A DNA stretch of 64,000 bases from Actinomycetes bacterium (GTDB lineage: Bacteria; Actinomycetota; Coriobacteriia; Coriobacteriales; Eggerthellaceae), in the NCBI GenBank assembly GCA_023460315.1, contig JAEWQO010000056.1:61668-125667 (forward strand). Direction: 5' to 3'. The position numbers were made by a program, and so were the translations under genes. This document shows, one piece after another, positions 1 to 8,962 of the stretch (the first letter of the stretch is position 1; every line of letters starts with the position of its first letter). Below the pieces are notes generated by a model. It made no database searches. It was given only the letters and a program-made list of their open reading frames with translations, and was not told the origin of the DNA.

Positions 1-2
1 TT

Positions 3-395
3 GCAAACAACGCGTCCTCTTCAGCCGCCTCCCAGGCAACCGGAACAGGATCGACGTCCAATTCCGTGCGTTACGAGGTGACGTTGCTGATCGATGCCCC
101 GGATGTCCGACTGAAATCAGGCATGACGGCGCAGGCAAAAATCACCACCGAGACCATTGAGGACGCGCTCGTGGTATCAAGCTTCGCGATAATTGAAGAG
201 GACGGCGAAACCTCCGTGGCAAAGCTTGACGAGAACAACCAAGTGCAACAGGTCAAGGTCACCGTCGTGTCGTCGAACGACACGCAGACGGTGATCGAGG
301 GATCGGTCAAGGAAGGCGACAGGTTCGTCGTCCAATCTTCGGGGACCTCGGCATTGTCCTCGGGCGGCAACATCAGCTTGACGGCAGCTGGGTGA
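3..395 (+). CDS. HlyD/MacA-type efflux periplasmic adaptor, 3' fragment
   Basis: This is the C-terminal 130 residues of a membrane-fusion (adaptor) protein; its 5' part lies outside the window. The visible part has the phrase LKSGMTAQAKITTE, typical of the beta-barrel domain of MacA/HlyD proteins, followed by a membrane-proximal domain (VVSSFAIIEEDGETSVAKL, then alternating strands) and a Gly/Ser-rich end. It lies 9 bases before an ABC ATPase and a MacB-like permease, so the three genes form a MacAB-type export operon. The adaptor would link the permease to the cell envelope and stimulate its ATPase. The substrate (peptide, antibiotic or lipid) cannot be read from the sequence. The family assignment is firm from motif plus context. 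Confidence 0.85.
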   Translation, partial: ANNASSSAASQATGTGSTSNSVRYEVTLLIDAPDVRLKSGMTAQAKITTETIEDALVVSSFAIIEEDGETSVAKLDENNQVQQVKVTVVSSNDTQTVIEGSVKEGDRFVVQSSGTSALSSGGNISLTAAG

Positions 396-404
396 GACGA
401 GCCA

Positions 405-1121
405 ATGTCCCCAAGAAGCATCATCCAAACTCAGTCGCTCACTCGCGCCTATCAAACGAAGGCCGGGACGACCTCGGCATTGCGCGGAGTGTCGTTCGAC
501 GTCACAGCCGGAGAGTTCGTTGCCATCATGGGCCCTTCGGGATCGGGCAAGTCGACGCTCATGCATATCCTCGGTTGCCTCGACTCACCGAGTTCCGGAC
601 GTTACCTGTTTGAGGGAAGGGACATCGCCGGCATCATGCCGGACGAACTTGCCGACATCCGGGCAACGCGCATCGGATTCGTCTTTCAATCGTTCAACCT
701 GCTTCCACGCACAACGGTGCTGCGCAATGTGGTCCTTCCCCTGCTGTACACGACTTGCCCGGTGGCGGAGCGTGACACAAGGGCGCGGGCGGCGCTGCGG
801 GCGGTGTCGCTTGAGGAACGGTTCTACGACCACAAGAGCAACGAGATATCCGGAGGACAGATGCAGCGCGTCGCCATCGCCCGCGCTTTGGTGAACAGCC
901 CCGCCCTCATTCTCGCCGACGAGCCAACCGGCAATCTGGACACCGTCACCGGCGAGGCGGTGTTGGCGACGTTTGCCAGCTTGCGCGACATGGGCCGCAC
1001 CATCGTGCTCATCACCCATGAACCCGATGTCGCCGAACATGCCGATCGCACCCTCTACATCCGCGACGGGCTCATGTATGAAACGTTTGCGCAGATGCAA
1101 GCCGCTCGGATGGTGATCTGA
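405..1121 (+). CDS. MacB/LolD-type ABC transporter ATP-binding protein
   Basis: This 238-residue cytoplasmic ATPase powers the neighbouring permease. Walker A is GPSGSGKST at residues 43-51, the signature is ISGGQMQRVAIARAL near residue 147 (Ile replaces the usual first Leu), Walker B is LILADEPTGNLD near 167-178, and the H-loop reads VLITHEPDVAEH. Length and motifs fit the LolD/MacB/FtsE subfamily, which drives mechanotransmission exporters rather than importers. The stop codon overlaps the ATG of the permease by one base (TGATG), which indicates translational coupling. The N-terminus MSPRSIIQTQSLTRAY is usual for the family, so this start is preferred. Confidence 0.95.
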   Translation: MSPRSIIQTQSLTRAYQTKAGTTSALRGVSFDVTAGEFVAIMGPSGSGKSTLMHILGCLDSPSSGRYLFEGRDIAGIMPDELADIRATRIGFVFQSFNLLPRTTVLRNVVLPLLYTTCPVAERDTRARAALRAVSLEERFYDHKSNEISGGQMQRVAIARALVNSPALILADEPTGNLDTVTGEAVLATFASLRDMGRTIVLITHEPDVAEHADRTLYIRDGLMYETFAQMQAARMVI

Positions 1122-2320
1122 TGAGATTCCGAGATTTGCTTTACGAAGTGTACCTTGGTCTCTCGGCCAACAGAATGCGCTCCTTCCTGACCATCCTCGG
1201 CATCGTCATCGGAATATCGTCCGTCATCGCGATGACCTCGCTCGTGGGGGGAATAGGAAACGCGATGACGTCCTCGCTGGGGCTCGACCAAGCGCGCATC
1301 ATCAACATCACGGCGCTGACGGAGGCCGATTCCGATGACTTCGCGGAACTGGCCACGTTGATGGAAGACGATTACGATCAGATCATCGTGACCAAGACAG
1401 CCTCGGCCACTTTGGAAGCCGAGGGCACAAGCGTTATGGCTGGAGCCGTCGTCGGCGCCCCCTCATCCTATGCCACGACCATGGGACTCAAAGTCGAGGA
1501 GGGCGGATTCTACACCGCGCAGGACGATGCCCAATCGCGGCGCCTCATCGTTGTGGGGCGTGGCCTGGTCAAAGATCTGTTTGGATCGGAGGATGCCGAG
1601 GCACTTGGACGCCAAGTGACCATCGGGTCGGAGCGGTTCACCATTCTCGGCGTGCTCGAGGGCGGAGGATCAAGTTCAAATTACCAATCGGTGTATCTTC
1701 CTTTGAGCACGATGGAACTGCGCCTTCCCGACCTCGTGGGAAACCTGTCTGGATATGGGATCATCGCAGAAGGGTCGACCACCGACATCAACGCCTTGAC
1801 CGAAAATACGCAGCAGAATTTCGCGCGCATCCTCGGGAGCACCGATCCAAGCAGCGACGTGTTCGTCTATTCCATGGAGCAGCTGCTTGAGCAGCTGTCC
1901 GTGATCATGTCGGGCTTTTCCTTGTTGCTCGGGGCCATAGCCTCGATCTCGCTGTTTGTGGGAGGCATCGGGATCATGAACATGATGCTCACCAACGTGA
2001 CGGAGCGCATCCGCGAGATCGGCCTTCGCAAGGCCTTGGGCGCCCGCTCGCGCGACATCGTCCGGCAGTTCCTCGCCGAAGCCGTCATCCTTTGCATCAT
2101 CGGCGGCCTCATCGGCATCGTGTTCGGCTACCTGGGATCATGGGGGTTGGCAGCAATCGTCAATCTCGTCAGTCCCGACCTTGGTCTGTCCCCGGCGGTG
2201 TCCCTTGAGGCAGTGTTCGCCGCGACAGGAGTGTCGGCCCTGATCGGCATCGTGTTCGGATTCTATCCCGCCCGACGTGCAGCCAAGCTTGACCCCATCG
2301 AGGCGCTGCGCTACCAGTAG
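1121..2320 (+). CDS. MacB/FtsX-family ABC transporter permease
   Basis: This 399-residue membrane protein has the MacB architecture. One N-terminal transmembrane helix (about residues 20-44, LTILGIVIGISSVIAM) is followed by a large extracytoplasmic MacB_PCD domain (about 45-255) and three C-terminal helices of the FtsX domain (about 262-292, 320-350 and 362-385). The conserved phrases GGIGIMNMMLTNVTERIREIGLRKALGA and FGFYPARRAAKLDPIEALRYQ are diagnostic. With the ATPase and adaptor upstream it completes a MacAB-like exporter of unknown substrate. It is the last gene of the operon; a hairpin follows at 2349-2393. Confidence 0.95.
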   Translation: MRFRDLLYEVYLGLSANRMRSFLTILGIVIGISSVIAMTSLVGGIGNAMTSSLGLDQARIINITALTEADSDDFAELATLMEDDYDQIIVTKTASATLEAEGTSVMAGAVVGAPSSYATTMGLKVEEGGFYTAQDDAQSRRLIVVGRGLVKDLFGSEDAEALGRQVTIGSERFTILGVLEGGGSSSNYQSVYLPLSTMELRLPDLVGNLSGYGIIAEGSTTDINALTENTQQNFARILGSTDPSSDVFVYSMEQLLEQLSVIMSGFSLLLGAIASISLFVGGIGIMNMMLTNVTERIREIGLRKALGARSRDIVRQFLAEAVILCIIGGLIGIVFGYLGSWGLAAIVNLVSPDLGLSPAVSLEAVFAATGVSALIGIVFGFYPARRAAKLDPIEALRYQ

Positions 2321-2348
2321 GGCCTCGCGCTGCCTCCACCTTGCTAAG

Positions 2349-2393
2349 AGCGAAGGGAAACGACCGCCATCAAGACGGCCGATCCCCTTCGCT
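2349..2393. terminator. Inverted repeat between convergent genes
   Basis: The arms AGCGAAGGG (2349-2357) and CCCTTCGCT (2385-2393) form a 9-bp stem between the end of the permease gene and the end of the convergent CHAD gene. The inner segment can pair further (GACCG/CGGCC). No long T-tract follows on either strand, so this is a probable bidirectional terminator rather than a canonical one. Confidence 0.5.
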
Positions 2394-3722
2394 TCAAGAC
2401 AGGGAGCGCAAGCGATGCGCGTCCTCCTCTTCGATCAAAGCAAGTTCACGTGACCCGCTTTCAGTGAGGACCCTTTTGTCCATCGAGGCGATGGTCTGCC
2501 GACTCGCCCATGCATCGCACACAGAACCGAGCTCATCTTGCAGGGATGCCATCTGCCCGACCAGTTCCCTCGCCTCCTCGCCGACCAAGGGTCCGAGCTC
2601 ATTCGCGACATAGCGGAGAAGCTTCGCCTTCTTTCTCAGTGAGTGCAAAGCAGCAAAATCTGAAGGGTCGAGGTCCTCGCAATCTGACTGGAACACCGCA
2701 ACCAACTCGAAGAAGCGAGTCCTTAGGTCCTTCTTTGCGAGGCCTTCCCGCTCAACGCGCTTGCACCACATGACGTTTTTCCCAAGCCGCCGAACGCGCC
2801 GTGCCGCTCGGCGTAGGCGGCGACCGCCCAGAGCAGCAACGACGCGGTCGCGCTCTTTGTCTCGCATCTGCACGAGGACCGCTTCAAGGCCCTCCGCGGC
2901 CAACCCAGAAGCTGACGAATCGGTTGGAAGCTGGGGTTCTTTTGCCCCTTCTGAAAGGGGCTCCGCCACAAGCCTCGAAGCCTCACGGGCCCTGTCGCAC
3001 AGCACGTCCAAATCTCGAAGCCGAGACGTCTGGCGAACCATCGATCGAAGGTCCTTCTGAAGGGAGCCGTTCCAAGACGTGCCTTGGAACGGCTCCGCAA
3101 ACGACAGAAGAGATCGCATCGTTCTGATTGAGATGCGGAACGCATGAAGCCTCTTGGGGTCGTCTGGACGGCTGAGAAACCTCTTCCGGGCCTTCCAAAC
3201 GCGACGGGCAACGTGCGCGAACGCGTCTTCGAGACCGAGCAAGGTCTCCCAACGTCTGGCACGGAGCCCCTGCACAAACCAGAGAAGTTCTCCATTCGCC
3301 GCATCGTCGGCAAGGCGGAACGAGGCAAGGGCCCCTTTGCCAAAGGGCAGGGCAACGGCGCCCAAACGCACGGCAAGCTGTTCGACAAAGGGATTGTGGC
3401 CGACGGCCACGACCGTTCGGCCATCGCAGCAAGCGACTTCGTCGAGAAAGCCGTCGACGTCCCCCGAAGCGAGCAAGGGATGCACGCTCGGCTCTTCCTC
3501 GCCAAGGGACGAGGAGAGGAGGCATGCAGTCTGCCGCGCCCTGACGAGAGGGCTCGTCCACACCCGGACGGGCGAATCCGTTTCAAGCAGACAGACGACC
3601 TGAGGAAACATCGCCTCAAGCGCCCGATGTCCCGCCTTGGTCAAAGCGCGGTCGGCATCATCCCCCGAAGCCGCAAACCGCTCGGCCTCACCATGACGCA
3701 TCAACACCAATGTCTTGACCAT
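2394..3722 (-). CDS. SixA-type histidine phosphatase fused to a CHAD domain
   Basis: The 442-residue product joins two domains. Residues 1 to about 150 are a histidine-phosphatase (SixA-like) domain with the catalytic LVLMRHGEAERF motif at the start and VGHNPFVEQLAVRLG further on. Residues from about 165 onward are an alpha-helical CHAD domain (RKRFLSRPDDPKRLHAFRISIRTMRSLL, later LHSLRKKAKLLRYVANELG), rich in His and basic residues that bind polyphosphate in studied CHAD proteins. The start at 3722 follows GGAGG seven bases upstream; the reading frame stays open further upstream but lacks family similarity. Role inferred: a phosphatase tethered to polyphosphate or to a phosphorylated protein. 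It appears to be monocistronic. Confidence 0.85.
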   Translation of the reverse strand: MVKTLVLMRHGEAERFAASGDDADRALTKAGHRALEAMFPQVVCLLETDSPVRVWTSPLVRARQTACLLSSSLGEEEPSVHPLLASGDVDGFLDEVACCDGRTVVAVGHNPFVEQLAVRLGAVALPFGKGALASFRLADDAANGELLWFVQGLRARRWETLLGLEDAFAHVARRVWKARKRFLSRPDDPKRLHAFRISIRTMRSLLSFAEPFQGTSWNGSLQKDLRSMVRQTSRLRDLDVLCDRAREASRLVAEPLSEGAKEPQLPTDSSASGLAAEGLEAVLVQMRDKERDRVVAALGGRRLRRAARRVRRLGKNVMWCKRVEREGLAKKDLRTRFFELVAVFQSDCEDLDPSDFAALHSLRKKAKLLRYVANELGPLVGEEARELVGQMASLQDELGSVCDAWASRQTIASMDKRVLTESGSRELALIEEEDAHRLRSLS

Positions 3723-3810
3723 CGGACCGCCTCCGTCCTCCATCAGACAGGCTGGACGATTTTCCCGACAGTACCACAGAACAAGCCAGATGCCTAGGAC
3801 CACACCGGAA

Positions 3811-4716
3811 TCAGACGTCCAAACCCTCGTCTCGGCTCCTCCGCATCTCCGCGAACAACGCACGGTACTCGTTCTCAAAAACGCTGTCCTTGAGGCGGAT
3901 GAAGGTGATGTCGTGGGCAAGCGGGGCATCAGCCAGCTCGATCGGACACAGCGTCCCCTCTGCAGCCTCGCGCCGCACGGCAGCCTCGTAGAGAAACGAG
4001 ATCCCCACCCCACGCGAGACAAGCACCTTGATGACGTCGATGCTCTCCACCACGCTCACGCGTTCGAATGCATCCAAGGTGAGATTGCGGGCTGCAAGGG
4101 CATGCTCCAGGACGGCTCGGGTGCCCGATCCTGGCTCCCGGACGAGCAGGCGTTCCCCAAGAAGGTCCTCCATGCGACACGCACCGCCATTCCCCGATCG
4201 CATGGCGGAACGCACGCACACGAAGCGCTCGCTTCGGTACGTGTTCCAAGCGTAGGCGCTCTTGTCGAAAAACCCTTCCACAAAAGCGCAGTCAATGCTG
4301 CCGGTGACAAGACCCTCCAGCAGTTCCTCGGTTCCGCCAGATCGAATGGTGACTTGAACGTCAGGATGGGCCGCCAGCCAATCGGCAAGTGGAGCGGCCA
4401 CCACGTACTCCCCCGCCGTCAAGGTCAATCCCACCGTGAGTTTCCGAGGCGTACCACAGGCGAGCCTCGCCATACGCTCCCGCAATCCCCGCTCATCATG
4501 CGCCATCCTTTCCAGCGTGTCGCGCGCAAGGGCACCGGCCGGCGTCAGCGAGAGCCTGCGCCCCCGATACACGAACAAGGGAGTGCCATAGGCCTGCTCG
4601 AGGTGGGCTATATGCTGAGACACGGCAGGCTGCGTTATGCTCAGCTCTTCGGCCGCACGCGTGTAGTTCAGGGTACGGCACACCGTCAAGAAGGTGGCCA
4701 CGCGAAAGTCTTGCAC
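3811..4716 (-). CDS. LysR-family transcriptional regulator
   Basis: This 301-residue protein has an N-terminal winged helix-turn-helix (LNYTRAAEELSITQPAVSQHIAHLEQAYGTPLF, about residues 15-47) and a periplasmic-binding-protein-like effector domain (from about residue 90, KLTVGLTLTAGEYVVAAPLADWL). It is divergent from the TDT-family transporter gene at 5028, with a 311-base A+T-rich gap between them, so it most likely controls that transporter and itself. The start is preceded by AAAGGAGCACC, an acceptable ribosome site. The effector is not identifiable. Confidence 0.92.
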   Translation of the reverse strand: MQDFRVATFLTVCRTLNYTRAAEELSITQPAVSQHIAHLEQAYGTPLFVYRGRRLSLTPAGALARDTLERMAHDERGLRERMARLACGTPRKLTVGLTLTAGEYVVAAPLADWLAAHPDVQVTIRSGGTEELLEGLVTGSIDCAFVEGFFDKSAYAWNTYRSERFVCVRSAMRSGNGGACRMEDLLGERLLVREPGSGTRAVLEHALAARNLTLDAFERVSVVESIDVIKVLVSRGVGISFLYEAAVRREAAEGTLCPIELADAPLAHDITFIRLKDSVFENEYRALFAEMRRSRDEGLDV

Positions 4717-5027
4717 GGAGGTGCTCCTTTCGGGAGGAGGCGTTACGAGCAGACAGGCGCGCGGCGCCTCCCTCGGAGGACAGCGAGCGGACCGCGCAGG
4801 ACGGATGCCGGCAACTTTTTTCTATGTACCATTATTTCTTATTTTTTCATAAAAACATATTAGTTTTCTTTTTTGATCAACTCCCCCACAATGGGGAACC
4901 GCACACCATCGACGGACGGACATTCGAGGCGCCGACGCCTGTCAGGCCAGGCGCGATCCCCTCCGTCCCTTGCAAGGCCCACGGCGCTTTCGCTGCCGAG
5001 TTTCGTTTCACTGCAGAAAGGATTTCC
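4717..5027. promoter_or_regulatory. Divergent LysR/TDT intergenic region, strongly A+T-rich core
   Basis: No gene is seen in these 311 bases. Between about 4815 and 4876 the sequence becomes almost pure A/T (runs of T and A, CATAAAAACATATTAG), in sharp contrast with the surrounding G+C-rich DNA. This is where promoters for both divergent genes and a LysR operator would be expected. I could not assign a convincing -35/-10 pair on either strand. Confidence 0.5.
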
Positions 5028-5981
5028 ATGCTCTCCTTCATCGAACGCGTGCCCCTGCCTCTTGGAGGCGTCGCCCTGGGTCTCGCAGCACTCGGCAATC
5101 TCCTCCAACCCTGGAGCGAGATGACCCACATGCTGTGCGGAATCGCGTCCGCACTTTTCCTGACTCTGGTCATCGCAAAAGCCGTGCTCTTTCCCCGCCT
5201 CGTCCGCAAGGACCTCCACAGCTCAATCCTTGCAAGCGTCAGTGCCACGTCGTTCATGGCGCTCATGCAGCTGGCTGGCTATCTTGCACCCTGGGCCTTT
5301 GGACTGGCTCTTGCGCTGTGGATCATCGCAGTGGCATGCCACCTGGTTCTCATGGCATGGTTCACCGCACATTTCATTGCACGGTTCTCACTCGACGAGG
5401 TGTTCCCCACCTATTTCATCTGCTATGTCGGCATCGTTGTCGCCTCAGTGACCTCACCGGGCTTCGGCCTCCAGGGAATCGGCCTGTTTCTGCTCGCACT
5501 CGGAGGCACGGCCTATGCCCCGCTGATCGTCGTCGTGACATTGCGTTACCTGCACCTCCCGGTCCCGGAAAGCGCAGAGCCCCTGTTCTGCATTTATGCG
5601 GCGCCGATGAGCCTGTCGCTCGCGGGCTACCTGAACGTGGTCTCCGATCCAAATCCCCTGATCGTCGGCACGATGCTTATAGCCGCCCAAGGACTGTTCC
5701 TCATCGTCGTCGTACGCCTTCCCCACCTGCTCACGCTGCCGTTTTCTCCCAGCTACGCGGCCATGACCTTCCCTTTTGTCATCAGCGCAACGGCGCTTGG
5801 CAAGGCGCTTGCCTGCCTTCGGGCACAGGGCATGCCCCTCCCTTTGGCACTCGATGGCCTGACCTTGGCCGAAACGGCCGTTGCCGCAGCCATGGTTCTC
5901 TACGTGTCAGCGCGATACGTGCGATTCCTCACACGAGGGAGGGAGCGCGTCCCCCGTCCAGCCATGCGAACACGGTTGTGA
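5028..5981 (+). CDS. TDT family (TehA/SLAC1-like) transporter
   Basis: The 317-residue protein is almost wholly hydrophobic, with about ten predicted transmembrane helices. It starts MLSFIERVPLPLGGVALGLAALGNLL, the typical opening of the tellurite-resistance/dicarboxylate transporter (TDT) family, which includes TehA, the Mae1 malate carrier and SLAC1 anion channels. The start at 5028 follows GAAAGGA at a five-base spacing; an upstream ATG at 4824 lies in the A+T-rich promoter zone and is rejected. A LysR regulator is divergent. The substrate could be a dicarboxylate, sulfite or another anion and cannot be decided here. Confidence 0.85.
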   Translation: MLSFIERVPLPLGGVALGLAALGNLLQPWSEMTHMLCGIASALFLTLVIAKAVLFPRLVRKDLHSSILASVSATSFMALMQLAGYLAPWAFGLALALWIIAVACHLVLMAWFTAHFIARFSLDEVFPTYFICYVGIVVASVTSPGFGLQGIGLFLLALGGTAYAPLIVVVTLRYLHLPVPESAEPLFCIYAAPMSLSLAGYLNVVSDPNPLIVGTMLIAAQGLFLIVVVRLPHLLTLPFSPSYAAMTFPFVISATALGKALACLRAQGMPLPLALDGLTLAETAVAAAMVLYVSARYVRFLTRGRERVPRPAMRTRL

Positions 5982-6086
5982 GCCGCGTGATCGCACGTGC
6001 ACCGACCGTCCCGCCCCTTCCCGCTGCCCAGACCCTCGGGAAGAGGCCTTTCGCAGCGCAATGCCCACTCGCACAGCACCCTCCGC

Positions 6087-7556
6087 TCAGCCCTCGCACG
6101 CAAAGAAGGCATCCAAGCGATCCCACATCTCTCGCCCGCCTCCGCTCCATGCGACCCTTCCCTCCTCAAAAACGATAAGCCAGTCGCAGCACGCCGCAAC
6201 GAGCTCCCTGTCATGCGTGACGACAAACTGGGTTGCACCCCGCTGGGAGAGGCGTCGGAGATTCTGGGCAACCTCTTTCATATGTCTCAGGTCGAGTCCG
6301 CTCGTCGGCTCGTCGAACACCACGACGTCCCTCTTGCTGGCAAGGGCCCCGGCAATGGCCACCCATTGTTTTTGCCCTCCAGAAAGGGAAAGCGGATGCA
6401 CGTCCTTCACCGACGAGAGATCGAGGGAATCCAGTATCTCCATCGCCTTTTCCTCATCGTCGCCATCCATGCTCAAAAGCACCTCGTCCAGGACGCTCTC
6501 GGTGAATAGCTGATGGTCGGCATCCTGCATGACCAGATAGCACCGCCTGAGCCTCTGGGCCATGCTCAGGTCCTCGCCTCCATAGACGACGCTGCCATCC
6601 ATCAGCTTTTCCAGACCGCAGAGACAACGTGAGAAGGTGGTCTTTCCCGCCCCGTTGTGCCCGACGACGGCAACGGTGGAGCCCTTCCGCACGCTCAGGC
6701 GGCCCACCTCCAATGCCGGGCGCTTCGCGTTTCTGTAGCGATAGGAGAGCCCGTTCAGCTCGAAGAAGCCAGAACGTTCCCCCGACAAGCCGCCCTCCCG
6801 TTTCAAGCCCCCCAGCGTCAGGGGCCTCAATCCCATTCGCTCAAGCTCCTCCGGAGGAAGCGCCCTGAAATCATCCGCCTCATACACCCGCTCGATTCTG
6901 CCCCGCTTCATATAGACGACGCGGTCGATGAGATCACGCAGAAAATGAAGCCGGTGCTCTGCGACGACGACCGTCTTGCCTTTGCGTTTCCACAGCTCCA
7001 GCAGCTGACGCAATTCGGCAATGGCGCCAACGTCCAGATTGGAAGTCGGTTCGTCAAGGACGAACACGGGAGGGTCGCTCACCGAAACGGACGCGCAGGC
7101 CACCTTTTGCTTTTCCCCTCCGGAAAGATGAAAGATGTTTCTGCCCATCAGGTTCCCAATATGGAACTCGTCGACAGTCTGTCGAAGCCGCCGCCTGATC
7201 TCCTCTGCAGGAAGTCCGGCGTTTTCGGCACCGAACGCCAGCTCGCTCGTGGTATCCACCGTGAAAAACTGGGAACGCGGATTCTGAAAGACAGAGCCAA
7301 CCAGATGTGCAGCCTCATGCAGCGGCAAGGCGGACACCTCTTTGCCATCCACGAGAACATCGCCCGAAAGCATTCCCTCGTAGTAGTGGGGAACCAGTCC
7401 GTTGATGAGACGGGTCAAGGTCGTCTTTCCGCAGCCGGACTCGCCGCACAGCAGCACCACCTCACCCGTCCGTATCCTCAGACACACGTCATTCAGCCCG
7501 CCGGCTCCATCCTCTGCGTTGCCATATGAGAAGGAGACATTCCTCAACTCAATCAT
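6087..7556 (-). CDS. ECF transporter ATPase with two fused ABC domains (EcfA-EcfA')
   Basis: This 489-residue protein carries two complete nucleotide-binding domains. The first has Walker A GESGCGKTT (about residues 38-46), signature LSGGEKQKVACAS and Walker B VFVLDEPTSNLD. The second has GHNGAGKTT, LSGGQKQWVAIAGAL and VVVFDEPTSGLD. The early phrase VFQNPRSQFFTVDTTSELAFG is characteristic of energy-coupling-factor ATPases. It follows EcfT by ten bases and ends the five-gene operon that starts at 12645. The fusion replaces the usual EcfA1/EcfA2 heterodimer, so the module is probably dedicated to one S component rather than shared among several. Confidence 0.92.
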   Translation of the reverse strand: MIELRNVSFSYGNAEDGAGGLNDVCLRIRTGEVVLLCGESGCGKTTLTRLINGLVPHYYEGMLSGDVLVDGKEVSALPLHEAAHLVGSVFQNPRSQFFTVDTTSELAFGAENAGLPAEEIRRRLRQTVDEFHIGNLMGRNIFHLSGGEKQKVACASVSVSDPPVFVLDEPTSNLDVGAIAELRQLLELWKRKGKTVVVAEHRLHFLRDLIDRVVYMKRGRIERVYEADDFRALPPEELERMGLRPLTLGGLKREGGLSGERSGFFELNGLSYRYRNAKRPALEVGRLSVRKGSTVAVVGHNGAGKTTFSRCLCGLEKLMDGSVVYGGEDLSMAQRLRRCYLVMQDADHQLFTESVLDEVLLSMDGDDEEKAMEILDSLDLSSVKDVHPLSLSGGQKQWVAIAGALASKRDVVVFDEPTSGLDLRHMKEVAQNLRRLSQRGATQFVVTHDRELVAACCDWLIVFEEGRVAWSGGGREMWDRLDAFFACEG

Positions 7557-7566
7557 CGCGCGCCCC

Positions 7567-8289
7567 TCACCAAATCACGAGACAGGACGCCATGACGGCA
7601 CCGCCGGCGAAAGCCGCGTCTTGCCAGCGAAATCCGATCTCGCAGATATTCGTTCGTTTCACGGGATTTCCCAAACCTCGGGTCAGCGCAGCTGCGGACA
7701 GTTCCTCCCCTATCTTGACCACGCATATCATGAGGGGAACCGCCCGGTGCTCAAGCATGGCGACAGGATTTCGCCAGGCGCTGCCGCCCACGATCCCCCG
7801 CATGCGCATGGAGTCAGAAATTGCCCGCTCTTCAGCGAGGACCGTCGGAAAGAAGCGAAACATCACCGACAGGGGAACGATGACGCTGCGCGGCACATGA
7901 AGACGCTCCATCGACGCGACGAACTCGCTGACCGTGGTGGTGGTCACCGCATAGTAGCCCATGGCGAGGCTTGGCAGCATTCTCGCAAACAGTGCCGAGA
8001 CGACGATGGCAAGAAAGTTCGCAATTCCCTCAGTCAGAGGGACCAAATACGCTTCCACCAGCAGCGCGGGCGCGAACAATGCAAGATAGGTCCAAGCCAA
8101 CGAACGCCTCCCTTCAGCGAGAAGCAGCAGGAAGGGCACGAGCCCCACCAACGGACGAACAGCCAGAGCCAGTCCCTCGGTGCCACCTCCCACCATGATG
8201 CCATTCACCACGATCAGCAGCAGTAGCTTGGTGCGTGGATCAAGGCGAAGGCGCGCCGCTCCCGCCCCGACTGCCCAGGTGGAGCTCAT
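7567..8289 (-). CDS. ECF transporter transmembrane protein EcfT
   Basis: This 240-residue membrane protein begins MSSTWAVGAGAARLRLDPRTKLLLLIVVNGIM, the typical EcfT/CbiQ opening (LDPRTKLL). It has about five to six helices and an ARA-like coupling region (VPRSVIVPLSVMFRFFPTVLAEERAISDSMRMRGI) that contacts the ATPase. The ATG at 8289 overlaps the stop of the S component (TGATG), so the start is set by translational coupling; the longer open frame is rejected. It joins the S component to the fused ATPase in a group-I type ECF transporter. Confidence 0.92.
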   Translation of the reverse strand: MSSTWAVGAGAARLRLDPRTKLLLLIVVNGIMVGGGTEGLALAVRPLVGLVPFLLLLAEGRRSLAWTYLALFAPALLVEAYLVPLTEGIANFLAIVVSALFARMLPSLAMGYYAVTTTTVSEFVASMERLHVPRSVIVPLSVMFRFFPTVLAEERAISDSMRMRGIVGGSAWRNPVAMLEHRAVPLMICVVKIGEELSAAALTRGLGNPVKRTNICEIGFRWQDAAFAGGAVMASCLVIW

Positions 8290-8897
8290 CAGGCAATGCC
8301 TGCACGCTTGAAGTGCTTTCGCAGGACAGCGCGCCCGAGATAGGCTCCGGCGACGGCGCCCACGAAAATCATCACCACCATGGCTCCCAGCAGCCAGTCG
8401 GGGGTCATGGCCAACAGGGAATCGGCGTAGGCGTCTCCCCACCCTTCCCGCACCTGAGAAAAGTACGCGTCACGCATGAGAAAGAGGGGGATGACGGCGC
8501 TGATCGCCCATTGGCTGAACAGGGCGTATCCCAGAACTGAAGTTCTCCAGCCACGGTAATCGCCAGACTTCAACACAAGGTCCGCAGCCAGCCCGCAAGC
8601 AAAGCCAATGGGTATGCTCATCCAGTTTTGCATGCCAAAGAAAAACAGGATGCCCAGCAAAAGCCCCATGACCGTGACCATTCCAAAGGATTTCACCTTC
8701 GTGAGGAACAGCATGAAAGGTATGCCGGTGATAAGGGGGTCGACCAGCGGAGCCACGACAACGAGCGCAGGCACGAAGGCAAGCATGCCCGCAAGGAAGT
8801 ACATCACGAAGTAGAGGGCGGTGAACACGCCCACCGTGATCATGTCTTTCGGCTGAAGAAATCCGGGAGATGACTGTGACTTGGAAGGTGATGACAC
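8289..8897 (-). CDS. MptD/Trep_Strep-family putative ECF substrate-binding S component
   Basis: This 202-residue protein has about five to six transmembrane helices (VGVFTALYFVMYFLAGMLAFVPALVVV, GMVTVMGLLLGILFFFG and others). The pattern MITVGVFTALYFVMYF fits the family called Trep_Strep or MptD, annotated as S components of ECF transporters. It is directly upstream of EcfT and EcfA and 65 bases downstream of two siderophore-type ABC transporters. Relatives of ECF systems in similar contexts have been linked to heme or metal-chelate uptake, but the ligand here is inferred only. Confidence 0.82.
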   Translation of the reverse strand: MSSPSKSQSSPGFLQPKDMITVGVFTALYFVMYFLAGMLAFVPALVVVAPLVDPLITGIPFMLFLTKVKSFGMVTVMGLLLGILFFFGMQNWMSIPIGFACGLAADLVLKSGDYRGWRTSVLGYALFSQWAISAVIPLFLMRDAYFSQVREGWGDAYADSLLAMTPDWLLGAMVVMIFVGAVAGAYLGRAVLRKHFKRAGIA

Positions 8898-8962
8898 GTT
8901 TGGATCCTTTCTGTTCGTTCAGGTTATCGGACGGGCCGCAGGCGCCCGCCTCATGGCCGCCT

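Noticed and set aside
4970..6178. 402-codon plus-strand frame over the TDT transporter
   Set aside because: It is an out-of-frame shadow of the membrane protein; the hydrophobic frame has the ribosome site and family similarity.
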